Part shown: piece after piece, positions 1 through 5,289 of the stretch | Layout: each line of letters begins with the position of its first letter | How positions within the stretch are numbered: the stretch's first letter is position 1 | Assembly: GCA_013911715.1 (NCBI GenBank) | Contig: JACEST010000146.1 | Span: forward strand, 1-5,289 | Reading direction: 5' to 3' | DNA from: Sphingopyxis sp. | GTDB taxonomy: Bacteria; Pseudomonadota; Alphaproteobacteria; Sphingomonadales; Sphingomonadaceae | Length of the DNA stretch: 5,289 bases | Translations under genes and position numbers: made by a program | The notes under the pieces: generated by a model | Seen by the model: the letters and a program-made list of their open reading frames with translations, nothing else | Told to the model about the DNA's origin: nothing | The model's database searches: none

Positions 1-62
1 TTTCAAACCCGAGCGCCCGCGCGCCGATGCTCATCCGGTCGCGCGGGCGCTCGGGTTTGAAA
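1..62. repeat. Perfect inverted repeat at the window edge (arms at least 23 bp, 16-bp spacer)
   Basis: Bases 1-23 (beginning TTTCAAACCCGAGCG) are the exact reverse complement of bases 40-62 (ending CGCTCGGGTTTGAAA). The spacer is 24-39 and does not continue the pairing cleanly. The left arm reaches base 1, so the true arm may be longer than the visible 23 bp. It lies wholly inside ctaG coding sequence, far from any gene end, so it is not a terminator. An arm this long and perfect is not expected by chance. The simplest explanation is a fold-back chimera or assembly end; a natural quasi-palindrome is the alternative. Confidence 0.97.
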
Positions 63-298
63 TGCCACGGCAAATCGCGGTCTACATTGCTGTCGAAGCG
101 CACCGAGATTGTTTGGTTCAGCACTTTGGGCGGGGTCGCCAGCGCGGCCCCGCTCACCCGCTGCGTTGTCCCGCCAAAGCCGGTCACGCGGCAAAACAGG
201 TCGTACAGCGGCACAGCGGCAAAGCCGAGTCCAACCATGAAGGCGGCAAGGCCAAAGGCCATCGCGGCGGTGCGGCGTTTGGCGATGGCAGCCGTCAT
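1..298 (-). CDS. ctaG: Cytochrome c oxidase assembly protein CtaG/Cox11 (partial, C-terminus missing)
   Basis: Membrane-anchored periplasmic copper chaperone that delivers copper to the CuB site of oxidase subunit I. Seen: the N-terminal 99 residues. A short basic cytoplasmic tail (KRR at 7-9) is followed by one membrane span (about 11-31), then the family hallmark VPLYDLFCRVTGFGGTTQR (residues 29-47, conserved Cys36), then the start of the beta-domain with VRFDSNV (66-72) and LPWHFKPE (76-83). The copper-binding CFCF motif lies beyond the window, so its presence cannot be judged. The start ATG overlaps the stop of the upstream small gene as ATGA, which fixes the start and suggests translational coupling. 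Odd: residues 80-99 are encoded within a perfect inverted repeat touching the window edge, and residue 99 is Glu where I recall the family usually having an aromatic residue. Those last residues may be artefactual. Family assignment is secure. Confidence 0.93.
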   Translation of the reverse strand, partial: MTAAIAKRRTAAMAFGLAAFMVGLGFAAVPLYDLFCRVTGFGGTTQRVSGAALATPPKVLNQTISVRFDSNVDRDLPWHFKPERPRDRMSIGARALGFE

Positions 299-432
299 GT
301 CGCCAGCCCCAGCTTGGCGATGGTGATGAAGAAAAACAGCACCGCCAGCGCGCCTAAAATCAGCGCGGTGACATTGGCATTCTTGCGTTGACGCGCGCGG
401 AAGGCGGCTTCGTCGAAGGGTTCATGGGTCAT
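295..432 (-). CDS. Small single-span membrane protein of the cox cluster (CoxF-like)
   Basis: A 45-residue protein. Residues 1-20 are a charged, cytoplasm-type N-terminus (MTHEPFDEAAF, then the basic stretch RARQRK at 12-17). About residues 21-39 form one hydrophobic helix (LILGALAVLFFFITIAK at 24-40), ending in KLGLAT. Small proteins of this design, often ending in a helix followed by xxKLG, sit between ctaB and ctaG in many alphaproteobacteria and are annotated as CoxF or hypothetical; their biochemical role is, as far as I know, not well defined. Position between heme O synthase and the CuB chaperone suggests a part in oxidase assembly or a small accessory subunit, which is inference. Its ATG overlaps the ctaB stop (ATGA) and its TGA overlaps the ctaG start (ATGA), so it is tightly coupled on both sides. 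That arrangement is strong evidence that it is a real gene despite its size. Confidence 0.85.
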   Translation of the reverse strand: MTHEPFDEAAFRARQRKNANVTALILGALAVLFFFITIAKLGLAT

Positions 433-1337
433 GCGAGCACCCACCGGTCGATCACCACCGCCGCGAACAGCACAAACAGATAGAGCAACGAAAAGGCGAA
501 AAGCCGCTTTTCGGGCTTCATCTTGTCATCGGCCTGCGTCGTGCGCCGCGCTACATCAAGCGCGAGCAGGCAGAAGAGCGCGCTCAACGCCGACGCAGTG
601 ACGCCATAGATTGCCCCGGTCAGTCCCAACGGCCACGGTGCGACCGCGCCCGCTGTCATGATCAGCGAATAGAGCAATATCTGGCGCCGCGTCGTGCGCT
701 CGCCCGACACCACGGGCAGCATGGGGATGCCTGCCGCAGCATAATCGGACTTCATGAACAGCGCGAGCGCCCAGAAATGCGGCGGCGTCCACAGAAAAAT
801 CAGCATGAACAGCAGCACCGGCAGCACCGCCAGTTCGCCCGTCACCGCAACCCAGCCGATCAGCGGCGGAAACGCTCCCGCTGCTCCGCCGATGACGATA
901 TTCTGCGGCGTGCGCGGCTTGAGCCATGCAGTGTAAACGAGGATGTAAAACAGGATGGCGACGGCGAGGATCAGCGTCGCCAGCCAATTGCTCGCCATAT
1001 ACATCAGGATCAGCGAAAAGGCGGCCAAGCCGACCCCGAAATGCAGCGCGGTTTCGCGCTGCATCCGCCCAGCAGGCAGCGGGCGTTTCGCCGTGCGCTT
1101 CATGATGCCGTCAATATCGGCCTCATACCATTGATTGAGCGCGCCCGATGCGCCTGCCCCCAGCGCAATGGCGAGGATCGAGGCAAAGCCCAGCACCGGA
1201 TGCACCGGCGCGGGTGCCGCGAGCAGCCCGCACAGCGCCGTGAACACCACCAGCGACATGACGCGCGGCTTGGTCAGCGCGAACAGGTCGCGCCAGTCGG
1301 CGGGCATCGTGGCCGTGGTGGTCAGGCTGGTCGCCAT
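429..1337 (-). CDS. ctaB: Protoheme IX farnesyltransferase (heme O synthase)
   Basis: Integral membrane prenyltransferase of the UbiA superfamily that adds a farnesyl group to heme b to give heme O, the precursor of the heme A used by the oxidase encoded beside it. Its 302 residues are a normal full length. Seen: TKPRVM (22-27); the Asp-rich prenyl-diphosphate/Mg site NQWYEADID with basic tail KRTAKRPLPAGR (N68, D74, D76, to about 91); RTPQNIVIGGAAGAFPPLIGW region (142-162); the second conserved loop around WTPPHFWALA (183-192) and SDYAAAGIPMLPVVSG (197-212). Several hydrophobic segments fit the family's multi-span topology. The start at 1337 is the only in-frame ATG before the conserved region apart from Met11, and it has a weak GGA about 6 nt upstream. 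It lies 58 bp after ctaD, and its stop overlaps the next gene's start. Heme A synthase, needed for the next step, is not in the window. Confidence 0.97.
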   Translation of the reverse strand: MATSLTTTATMPADWRDLFALTKPRVMSLVVFTALCGLLAAPAPVHPVLGFASILAIALGAGASGALNQWYEADIDGIMKRTAKRPLPAGRMQRETALHFGVGLAAFSLILMYMASNWLATLILAVAILFYILVYTAWLKPRTPQNIVIGGAAGAFPPLIGWVAVTGELAVLPVLLFMLIFLWTPPHFWALALFMKSDYAAAGIPMLPVVSGERTTRRQILLYSLIMTAGAVAPWPLGLTGAIYGVTASALSALFCLLALDVARRTTQADDKMKPEKRLFAFSLLYLFVLFAAVVIDRWVLA

Positions 1338-1395
1338 AATTCATCCATTTGCCCTGCCCCACCCGGTACGATCACCAGCCGGAGCATCGGACAAT

Positions 1396-3072
1396 TCACG
1401 CAATCCGCGGCAGCGTGTTGAACTGGTGGAACGGCGGCGGGCTGGGCAGCGTCCATTCCAGCGTCGTTGCGCCTTCGCCCCATGGATTGTCTGCGGCCTT
1501 GCGGCCCGCGATGAACGCCCAGGCGATGTTCACGAAGAAAATCACCACGCCAACCGCCATGATGGCATAGCCCAGCGAGGCCACTTCATTCCAATAAGCA
1601 TAGGCCTGCGCATAATCGGGATAGCGGCGCGGCATCCCCTGATTGCCCAGAAAATGCATCGGGAAGAACAGCACGTTCACGCCGATGAAAAACACCCAGA
1701 AATGCAACTGGCCCAGAAACTCGTTGTACATCTTCCCCGACATTTTCGGGAACCAGTAATAGAAACCGGCGAACAGCGAGAAAACCGCGCCCAGCGACAG
1801 CACATAGTGGAAGTGGGCGACAACATAATAAGTGTCATGCAGGTTCGTATCGACCCCGCCATTGGCGAGCACCACGCCGGTCACGCCGCCGACGGTGAAC
1901 ATGAAGATAAAGCCCAGCGCCCATACCATCGGCGTCTTGAAACTCATCGACCCGCCCCACATGGTGGCGATCCAGCTGAAAATCTTGATCCCCGTCGGCA
2001 CGGCGATGACCATCGTCGCGGCGGTGAAATACATCTTCAGATTGACGCTCATGCCGACGGTGAACATGTGGTGCGCCCACACAACAAAGCCGACGACGCC
2101 AATCGCGACCATCGCATAGGCCATGCCGAGATAGCCGAACACCGGCTTGCGGCTGAAGGTCGAGACGATCTGGCTGATCAGCCCGAAACCGGGCAGGATC
2201 ATGATGTACACCTCGGGGTGGCCAAAGAACCAGAACAAATGCTGGTACAGCACCGGATCGCCGCCGCCCGCTGCATCAAAAAAGGTCGTGCCAAAATTGC
2301 GGTCGGTCAGCAGCATGGTGATCGCGGCGGCGAGCACCGGCAGCGCCAGCAGGAGCAGGAATGCGGTGACGAGCACCGACCATACGAACAGCGGCATCTT
2401 GTGCAGCGTCATGCCCGGCGCGCGCATGTTGAAAATCGTGGTGATGAAATTGACCGCGCCCAAAATCGACGCCGCGCCCGCCAGATGGAGCGAGAAAATC
2501 GCCATATCGACCGCTGGCCCCGGCGAGCCCGTCGTCGACAGCGGCGCATAGACGGTCCAGCCAGTGCCCGCACCATTGCCGCCCGCACCGCCGGGGACAA
2601 AGCTCGACCCCACCAGCATCACAAAGGCGACGGCGGTCAGCCAGAAACTGACATTGTTCATCCGCGGGAAGGCCATGTCGGGCGCACCGATCATCAGCGG
2701 CACGAACCAGTTGCCAAAGCCGCCAATCAGCGCAGGCATGACCATGAAGAAGACCATGATCAGGCCGTGCGCGGTGATCAGCACATTCCACATATGCTTG
2801 CCCGCAGTCGCACTATTCTCGCCGCCCAGCATCGCCGCCCAGCCCGGCAGATATTGGATACCCGGCTCGGCCAATTCCAGCCGCATCATGCCCGAAATGA
2901 TCCCGCCGACGATGCCCGCAATAATCGCCAGGATCAGATAGAGCGTGCCGATGTCCTTATGGTTCGTCGACATGAACCAGCGGACGAAAAAGCCGGGCGT
3001 ATGGTCATGGTCGTCGTGCGCATGGGCATCGGCGTGCAGGTCGCGCGGGGCGGTGGCGGCAATGTCGGTCAT
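1396..3072 (-). CDS. ctaD: Cytochrome c oxidase subunit I (aa3-type, A1-family catalytic subunit)
   Basis: Catalytic heme-copper subunit that reduces O2 to water and pumps protons across the inner membrane. Its 558 residues are normal for alphaproteobacterial CtaD. Seen: NHKDIGTLY (37-45); heme a ligands H102 (in AHGLIMVFF) and H422; heme a3 ligand H420 (AHFHYVLS); CuB ligands H285, H334 and H335; the Tyr that cross-links to a CuB His, Y289 in GHPEVY. Proton-channel residues are present by alignment from memory to the Paracoccus enzyme: D132 and N139/N140 and E287 (D-channel, typical of A1-type) and K363 with T360 (K-channel). All key residues are intact, so it should be active. Residues 13-24 form a His/Asp-rich cytoplasmic tail with five His. 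The gene follows ctaC by 13 bp. The AAGGG ribosome-binding site overlaps the ctaC stop codon, supporting the start at 3072. Confidence 0.99.
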   Translation of the reverse strand: MTDIAATAPRDLHADAHAHDDHDHTPGFFVRWFMSTNHKDIGTLYLILAIIAGIVGGIISGMMRLELAEPGIQYLPGWAAMLGGENSATAGKHMWNVLITAHGLIMVFFMVMPALIGGFGNWFVPLMIGAPDMAFPRMNNVSFWLTAVAFVMLVGSSFVPGGAGGNGAGTGWTVYAPLSTTGSPGPAVDMAIFSLHLAGAASILGAVNFITTIFNMRAPGMTLHKMPLFVWSVLVTAFLLLLALPVLAAAITMLLTDRNFGTTFFDAAGGGDPVLYQHLFWFFGHPEVYIMILPGFGLISQIVSTFSRKPVFGYLGMAYAMVAIGVVGFVVWAHHMFTVGMSVNLKMYFTAATMVIAVPTGIKIFSWIATMWGGSMSFKTPMVWALGFIFMFTVGGVTGVVLANGGVDTNLHDTYYVVAHFHYVLSLGAVFSLFAGFYYWFPKMSGKMYNEFLGQLHFWVFFIGVNVLFFPMHFLGNQGMPRRYPDYAQAYAYWNEVASLGYAIMAVGVVIFFVNIAWAFIAGRKAADNPWGEGATTLEWTLPSPPPFHQFNTLPRIA

Positions 3073-3082
3073 TGTCGGGAAA

Positions 3083-3087
3083 CCCTT
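3083..3087 (-). promoter_or_regulatory. Ribosome-binding site of ctaD overlapping the ctaC stop codon
   Basis: On the minus strand the ctaC stop TAA runs straight into GGG, giving AAGGG with a 10-nt spacer to the ctaD ATG at 3072. Sharing bases between stop codon and Shine-Dalgarno means a ribosome finishing subunit II sits on the ctaD start region. This fits coupled, near-equal production of subunits II and I. The coupling is inferred from position only. Confidence 0.6.
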
Positions 3088-4120
3088 AGTTGTTGGCGGC
3101 CGCCGCAGGCGCGGCAGCAGGGGTTGCAGTCACAGGGGCCGCTGCGGCGGCGGTTTGGGTCGCGGCGGGAGCAGGCGCAGCTTCAGCATCGCCCGGCATC
3201 TTGCCGCCCCTTGATCGCACCCAGGCGGCAAATTTTTCGGGCGGCAACGCCTCGACCGCGATCGGCATGAAGGCGTGATCGACGCCGCACAGTTCCGAAC
3301 ATTGGCCATAATAAACGCCCGGCTTGTTCACCGTGAAAGTCGTTTCGTTCGACCGGCCCGGGACTGCGTCCATCTTGGTCCACAATGCAGGGACGGCAAA
3401 GCTGTGAATCACGTCAGCGCCGGTGATCAACAGCTTGATTTCCTGCCCTACCGGCACGACCATGCGGTTGTCGACCGCCAGCTGGAATGGCTCGCCCGCC
3501 GCATTGGCGGCGGGCTCGTCGAGCATTTTCGAGATATATTCGCTGACCCCATGGTCGGGATATTCATAGCCCCAATTCCACTGATAGCCCTTGACCTTGA
3601 TCACCACCGCATCGGCCTTCGCAGGCTTATATTGCGCGGCGAGCAGGCTCAGCGACGGGAAGGCGATCGCGATCAGGATCAGCGCCGGAACGCCCGTCCA
3701 GATCACCTCGATCAGCGTGTTGTGCGACGTTTTCGACGGCACCGGATTGGCTTTGGCGCGGTAGCGCAAGATCACCCAGAACAGCAAGCCGAGCACCACC
3801 AGTGCCACCACGGTCATGATCGGGATCAACACATAATTGTTCAACTCATAGGCACGCTGGCCAAGGTCGGTCGCTTGCGGCTGGAAATCGACGCCGCCCT
3901 GCACCGGCTGGCCAATGCCGTCGGTCGGCTTCATCGGCACATAGCCGGCATCGAGCGCAGGCGCGGCAGCATCGGCGGCTGGAGCGGCAGTTACGGCGGC
4001 CGGAGTCGCAGGCGCGGGCGCGCTCACCACTGGCGCGGCAGGCGCAGCGGCATCTTGCGCCAGCGCCGGTGCTCCCGTCGCCAGTGTTGCGGCAATAATC
4101 AGTGTTTTCAACATCTTCAT
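3086..4120 (-). CDS. ctaC: Cytochrome c oxidase subunit II (CuA-containing electron-entry subunit)
   Basis: Accepts electrons from cytochrome c at a periplasmic dinuclear CuA centre and passes them to heme a in subunit I. Its 344 residues are longer than the conserved core. In order: a signal peptide (basic MKMLK, hydrophobic stretch, ALA cleavage site near residue 21); an Ala/Pro-rich linker (about 22-58); two membrane spans (about 95-118 and 138-162); the aromatic electron-entry patch KGYQWNWGYEYP (177-188); then the cupredoxin domain. CuA ligands are complete: H239 (VIHSFAVP), C274, E276, C278, H282 and M285 (CSELCGVDHAFMP). Residues 312-344 are a second low-complexity Ala/Pro/Thr tail after the CuA domain. 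The start at 4120 gives a complete signal peptide; Met3 is a possible alternative. AGG elements lie about 11 nt and further upstream. It is the first gene of the operon, facing away from pyrE. Confidence 0.98.
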   Translation of the reverse strand: MKMLKTLIIAATLATGAPALAQDAAAPAAPVVSAPAPATPAAVTAAPAADAAAPALDAGYVPMKPTDGIGQPVQGGVDFQPQATDLGQRAYELNNYVLIPIMTVVALVVLGLLFWVILRYRAKANPVPSKTSHNTLIEVIWTGVPALILIAIAFPSLSLLAAQYKPAKADAVVIKVKGYQWNWGYEYPDHGVSEYISKMLDEPAANAAGEPFQLAVDNRMVVPVGQEIKLLITGADVIHSFAVPALWTKMDAVPGRSNETTFTVNKPGVYYGQCSELCGVDHAFMPIAVEALPPEKFAAWVRSRGGKMPGDAEAAPAPAATQTAAAAAPVTATPAAAPAAAANN

Positions 4121-4347
4121 AGCGGACGCAGCCTGCCTTTTGCTGATAAAATCCCCCCACAGGATGCACCGCCGGAACCGGCCCTGATGACGCGTAAATG
4201 CGGCAGATCCGTCAGGATATTGGGCGGCCTATAGACCCGCTTGCCGCCAGCCTCAAGCATCTCTAACACTATTTTCAGCGTCTTGCCGAAGCCCCTCTCC
4301 TTCCCCTACGGCAGGGCAGTCCCAGAATAGATGAACAGCGGAAAATC
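4121..4347. promoter_or_regulatory. Divergent intergenic region between the cox operon and pyrE-pdxJ
   Basis: This 227-bp gap separates two outward-facing operons, so it must carry initiation signals for both unless one is served from elsewhere. It is less GC-rich in patches than the flanking genes, for example around 4139-4150 and 4264-4274. It contains a run of six C (4155-4160 area, six G on the ctaC strand) and a small hairpin GCCGG-AA-CCGGC near 4171-4182 within the ctaC leader. I see no riboswitch, no clear dyad operator, no small RNA gene and no tRNA. The ctaC promoter candidate is listed separately; the pyrE promoter is uncertain. Confidence 0.7.
4228..4256 (-). promoter_or_regulatory. 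Candidate sigma70-like promoter for the ctaC operon
   Basis: On the minus strand, TTGAGG (4256-4251) and TATAGG (4233-4228) are separated by exactly 17 nt, each matching four of six consensus bases. This would give a leader of roughly 100 nt before the ctaC start. It is the best-spaced pair I found upstream of ctaC, but alphaproteobacterial promoters are often weak by this consensus, so it stays a candidate. No FNR or other oxygen-regulator box was recognised beside it. Confidence 0.35.
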
Positions 4348-4932
4348 ATGACCGAAGACGAAATTCTTGCCGAATTCCGCGCAGCCGATGCGCTGCTCAG
4401 CGGCCATTTCCTGCTCTCCTCGGGCCGCCACAGCGCCCATTATTTGCAATGCGCGCGGGTGTTGATGGACCCCGAACGCGCCGGGCGGCTGGCGCTCGCG
4501 CTCGCACAACGACTGCCGCGCGAACTGCGCGCCGAGATTGACACGGTCATCTCGCCCGCGATGGGCGGGGTCATCATCGGGCATGAAATGGGCCGCGCGC
4601 TGGGCAAGCCCGCGATGTTCGTCGAACGACCGACCGGCAGTTTCGAGCTGCGGCGCGGGTTCAGCATTGCACCGGGCAGCCGCATCTTGCTGGTCGAAGA
4701 TGTCGTCACCACCGGCCTGTCGTCGCGCGAAGCCATGGCCTGCATCGAACGCGCGGGCGGGACGGTGATCGCCGCAGCCGCATTGGTCGACCGCTCGGGC
4801 GGCGACGTTGACCTTGGCGTCCCCTTCACCCCGCTGATCGCGATCAATTTCCCGACCTACGCGCCCGACGAAGTGCCCGCTGACCTGGCGGCGACCCCAG
4901 CCGTCAAGCCGGGGAGCCGCGCCGCGGCATGA
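4348..4932 (+). CDS. pyrE: Orotate phosphoribosyltransferase
   Basis: Cytoplasmic enzyme of de novo pyrimidine synthesis: orotate plus PRPP gives orotidine 5'-monophosphate and pyrophosphate. Its 194 residues fit the shorter bacterial PyrE form. Seen: the substrate-loop start GHFLLSSGRHS (19-29) with YLQCARVLMDP (32-42); VISPAMGGVIIGHEMGR (67-83), the conserved Gly-rich loop; FVERPTGSFELRRGF (91-105); and the diagnostic PRPP-binding motif ILLVEDVVTTGLSS (113-126), with the acidic pair E116-D117 and the TTG turn. The start at 4348 has only a weak purine stretch (AGCGGAAAA) upstream, but the protein begins in the usual MTEDEILAEF style. A six-codon reading frame (4331-4351) overlaps its start. 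The stop overlaps the pdxJ start as ATGA, so the two are co-translated. In sphingomonads pyrE and pdxJ are, from memory, commonly adjacent. Confidence 0.97.
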   Translation: MTEDEILAEFRAADALLSGHFLLSSGRHSAHYLQCARVLMDPERAGRLALALAQRLPRELRAEIDTVISPAMGGVIIGHEMGRALGKPAMFVERPTGSFELRRGFSIAPGSRILLVEDVVTTGLSSREAMACIERAGGTVIAAAALVDRSGGDVDLGVPFTPLIAINFPTYAPDEVPADLAATPAVKPGSRAAA

Positions 4933-5289
4933 GCAGTCATTTGCGCCTGGGCGTCAATATCGACCATGTCGCGACGATCCGCAACGCGCGCGGCGGCGGC
5001 CATCCCGATCCAGTGCGCGCTGCCGAAGTCGTCGCCGCATGCGGCGGCGACGGCATCACCGCGCATCTGCGTGAGGACCGCCGCCATATCCGCGACGACG
5101 ACCTTGCCCGGATCATGGCCGCGACCGATCTGCCGCTGAACCTCGAAATGGCGGCAACGCGCGAGATGCTCGACATCGCGCTGCGCCACCGCCCGCACGC
5201 CGCCTGCATCGTCCCCGAACGGCGCGAGGAGCGGACGACCGAGGGCGGGCTCGACGCCGCCGGCCAGCACAATCACCTCGCCCCCATCG
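4929..5289 (+). CDS. pdxJ: Pyridoxine 5'-phosphate synthase (partial, C-terminus missing)
   Basis: Last step of the deoxyxylulose-5-phosphate-dependent vitamin B6 pathway: condenses 1-deoxy-D-xylulose 5-phosphate with 3-amino-2-oxopropyl phosphate to pyridoxine 5'-phosphate, in the cytoplasm. Seen: the N-terminal 120 residues of a usually ~240-residue TIM barrel. Motifs are LGVNIDHVATIRNARGG (7-23), PDPVRAA (26-32), the catalytic HLREDRRHI (46-54), NLEMA (71-75, E73), and VPERREERTTEGGLD (95-109). N10, D12, H46, R48, H53, E73 and T103 match active-site positions known from E. coli PdxJ. The later catalytic His of the second half lies outside the window. The start is fixed by the ATGA overlap with pyrE. 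A GGGGAG lies 12 nt upstream (4911-4916), with a small GC hairpin between it and the ATG. No frameshift or unusual residue in the visible half. Confidence 0.98.
   Translation, partial: MSSHLRLGVNIDHVATIRNARGGGHPDPVRAAEVVAACGGDGITAHLREDRRHIRDDDLARIMAATDLPLNLEMAATREMLDIALRHRPHAACIVPERREERTTEGGLDAAGQHNHLAPI

Noticed and set aside
1..62. The left-edge inverted repeat read as a transcription terminator or CRISPR/transposon end
   Set aside because: It lies mid-gene in ctaG, has no T-run, no repeat copies elsewhere in the window, no transposase and no target-site duplication that can be seen.
1338..1395. A terminator or extra gene in the ctaD-ctaB gap
   Set aside because: The 58-bp gap has only scattered short CCGG-type pairings and no T-run. 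It is too short for a gene and looks like an ordinary intra-operon spacer.
1135..3270. A 711-codon open frame on the plus strand, antisense to ctaD and longer than it
   Set aside because: Over ctaD it is codon-aligned in antisense, so it stays open simply because ctaD lacks TTA, CTA and TCA codons, normal in GC-rich genes. Its product is Arg/His/Gln-rich with no recognisable domain, while ctaD has every catalytic residue.
3275..4234. A 319-codon plus-strand open frame antisense to ctaC
   Set aside because: It is also codon-aligned antisense to a GC-rich gene and has the same Arg/His-rich shadow composition. ctaC is unmistakable by its signal peptide and CuA ligands.
4121..4347. A riboswitch or regulatory RNA in the cox/pyrE intergenic region
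   Set aside because: Only tiny stems are visible (such as the 5-bp GCCGG/CCGGC stem), with no extended conserved fold or terminator-like hairpin that I can recognise.
4857..5276. Minus-strand open frames opposite pdxJ
   Set aside because: The plus strand encodes an intact PdxJ N-terminus with its conserved motifs; the opposite frames show no family features.

Overview
This window looks like ordinary core chromosome from a GC-rich alphaproteobacterium, most likely a sphingomonad (Sphingopyxis/Sphingomonas-like). The taxon is my inference from protein style and gene order; no database search was possible. No mobile element, CRISPR array, tRNA, rRNA or phage gene is visible. Genes fill almost all of it, and both ends cut through a gene.

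Left and middle (1-4120, minus strand): an aa3-type cytochrome c oxidase operon, read right to left. The order is ctaC (subunit II), ctaD (subunit I), ctaB (heme O synthase), a 45-residue single-membrane-span protein (CoxF-like), and ctaG (Cox11 copper chaperone, cut off at base 1). Subunits I and II carry the full set of heme a, heme a3, CuB and CuA ligands, so the enzyme looks functional. ctaB supplies the first step of heme A synthesis and ctaG delivers copper to the CuB site, so the operon couples core subunits to their cofactor assembly. ctaC/ctaD are separated by 13 bp and ctaD/ctaB by 58 bp, while ctaB/small ORF/ctaG are joined by two consecutive 4-bp ATGA stop/start overlaps. Subunit III (ctaE) would be expected beyond the left edge.

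Right (4348-5289, plus strand): pyrE (orotate phosphoribosyltransferase) followed by pdxJ (pyridoxine 5'-phosphate synthase, cut off at the right edge), again joined by an ATGA overlap. These housekeeping biosynthesis genes diverge from the oxidase operon across a 227-bp intergenic region holding a plausible sigma70-like promoter for ctaC.

The most unusual sequence is at the left edge: a perfect inverted repeat with arms of at least 23 bp and a 16-bp spacer, inside ctaG and running off base 1. Either it is a fold-back assembly/amplification artefact at a contig end, or a real quasi-palindrome made perfect by template switching. Until that is settled, the last ~6-7 visible residues of Cox11 should not be trusted. 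I found no convincing evidence of an undescribed biological system here.
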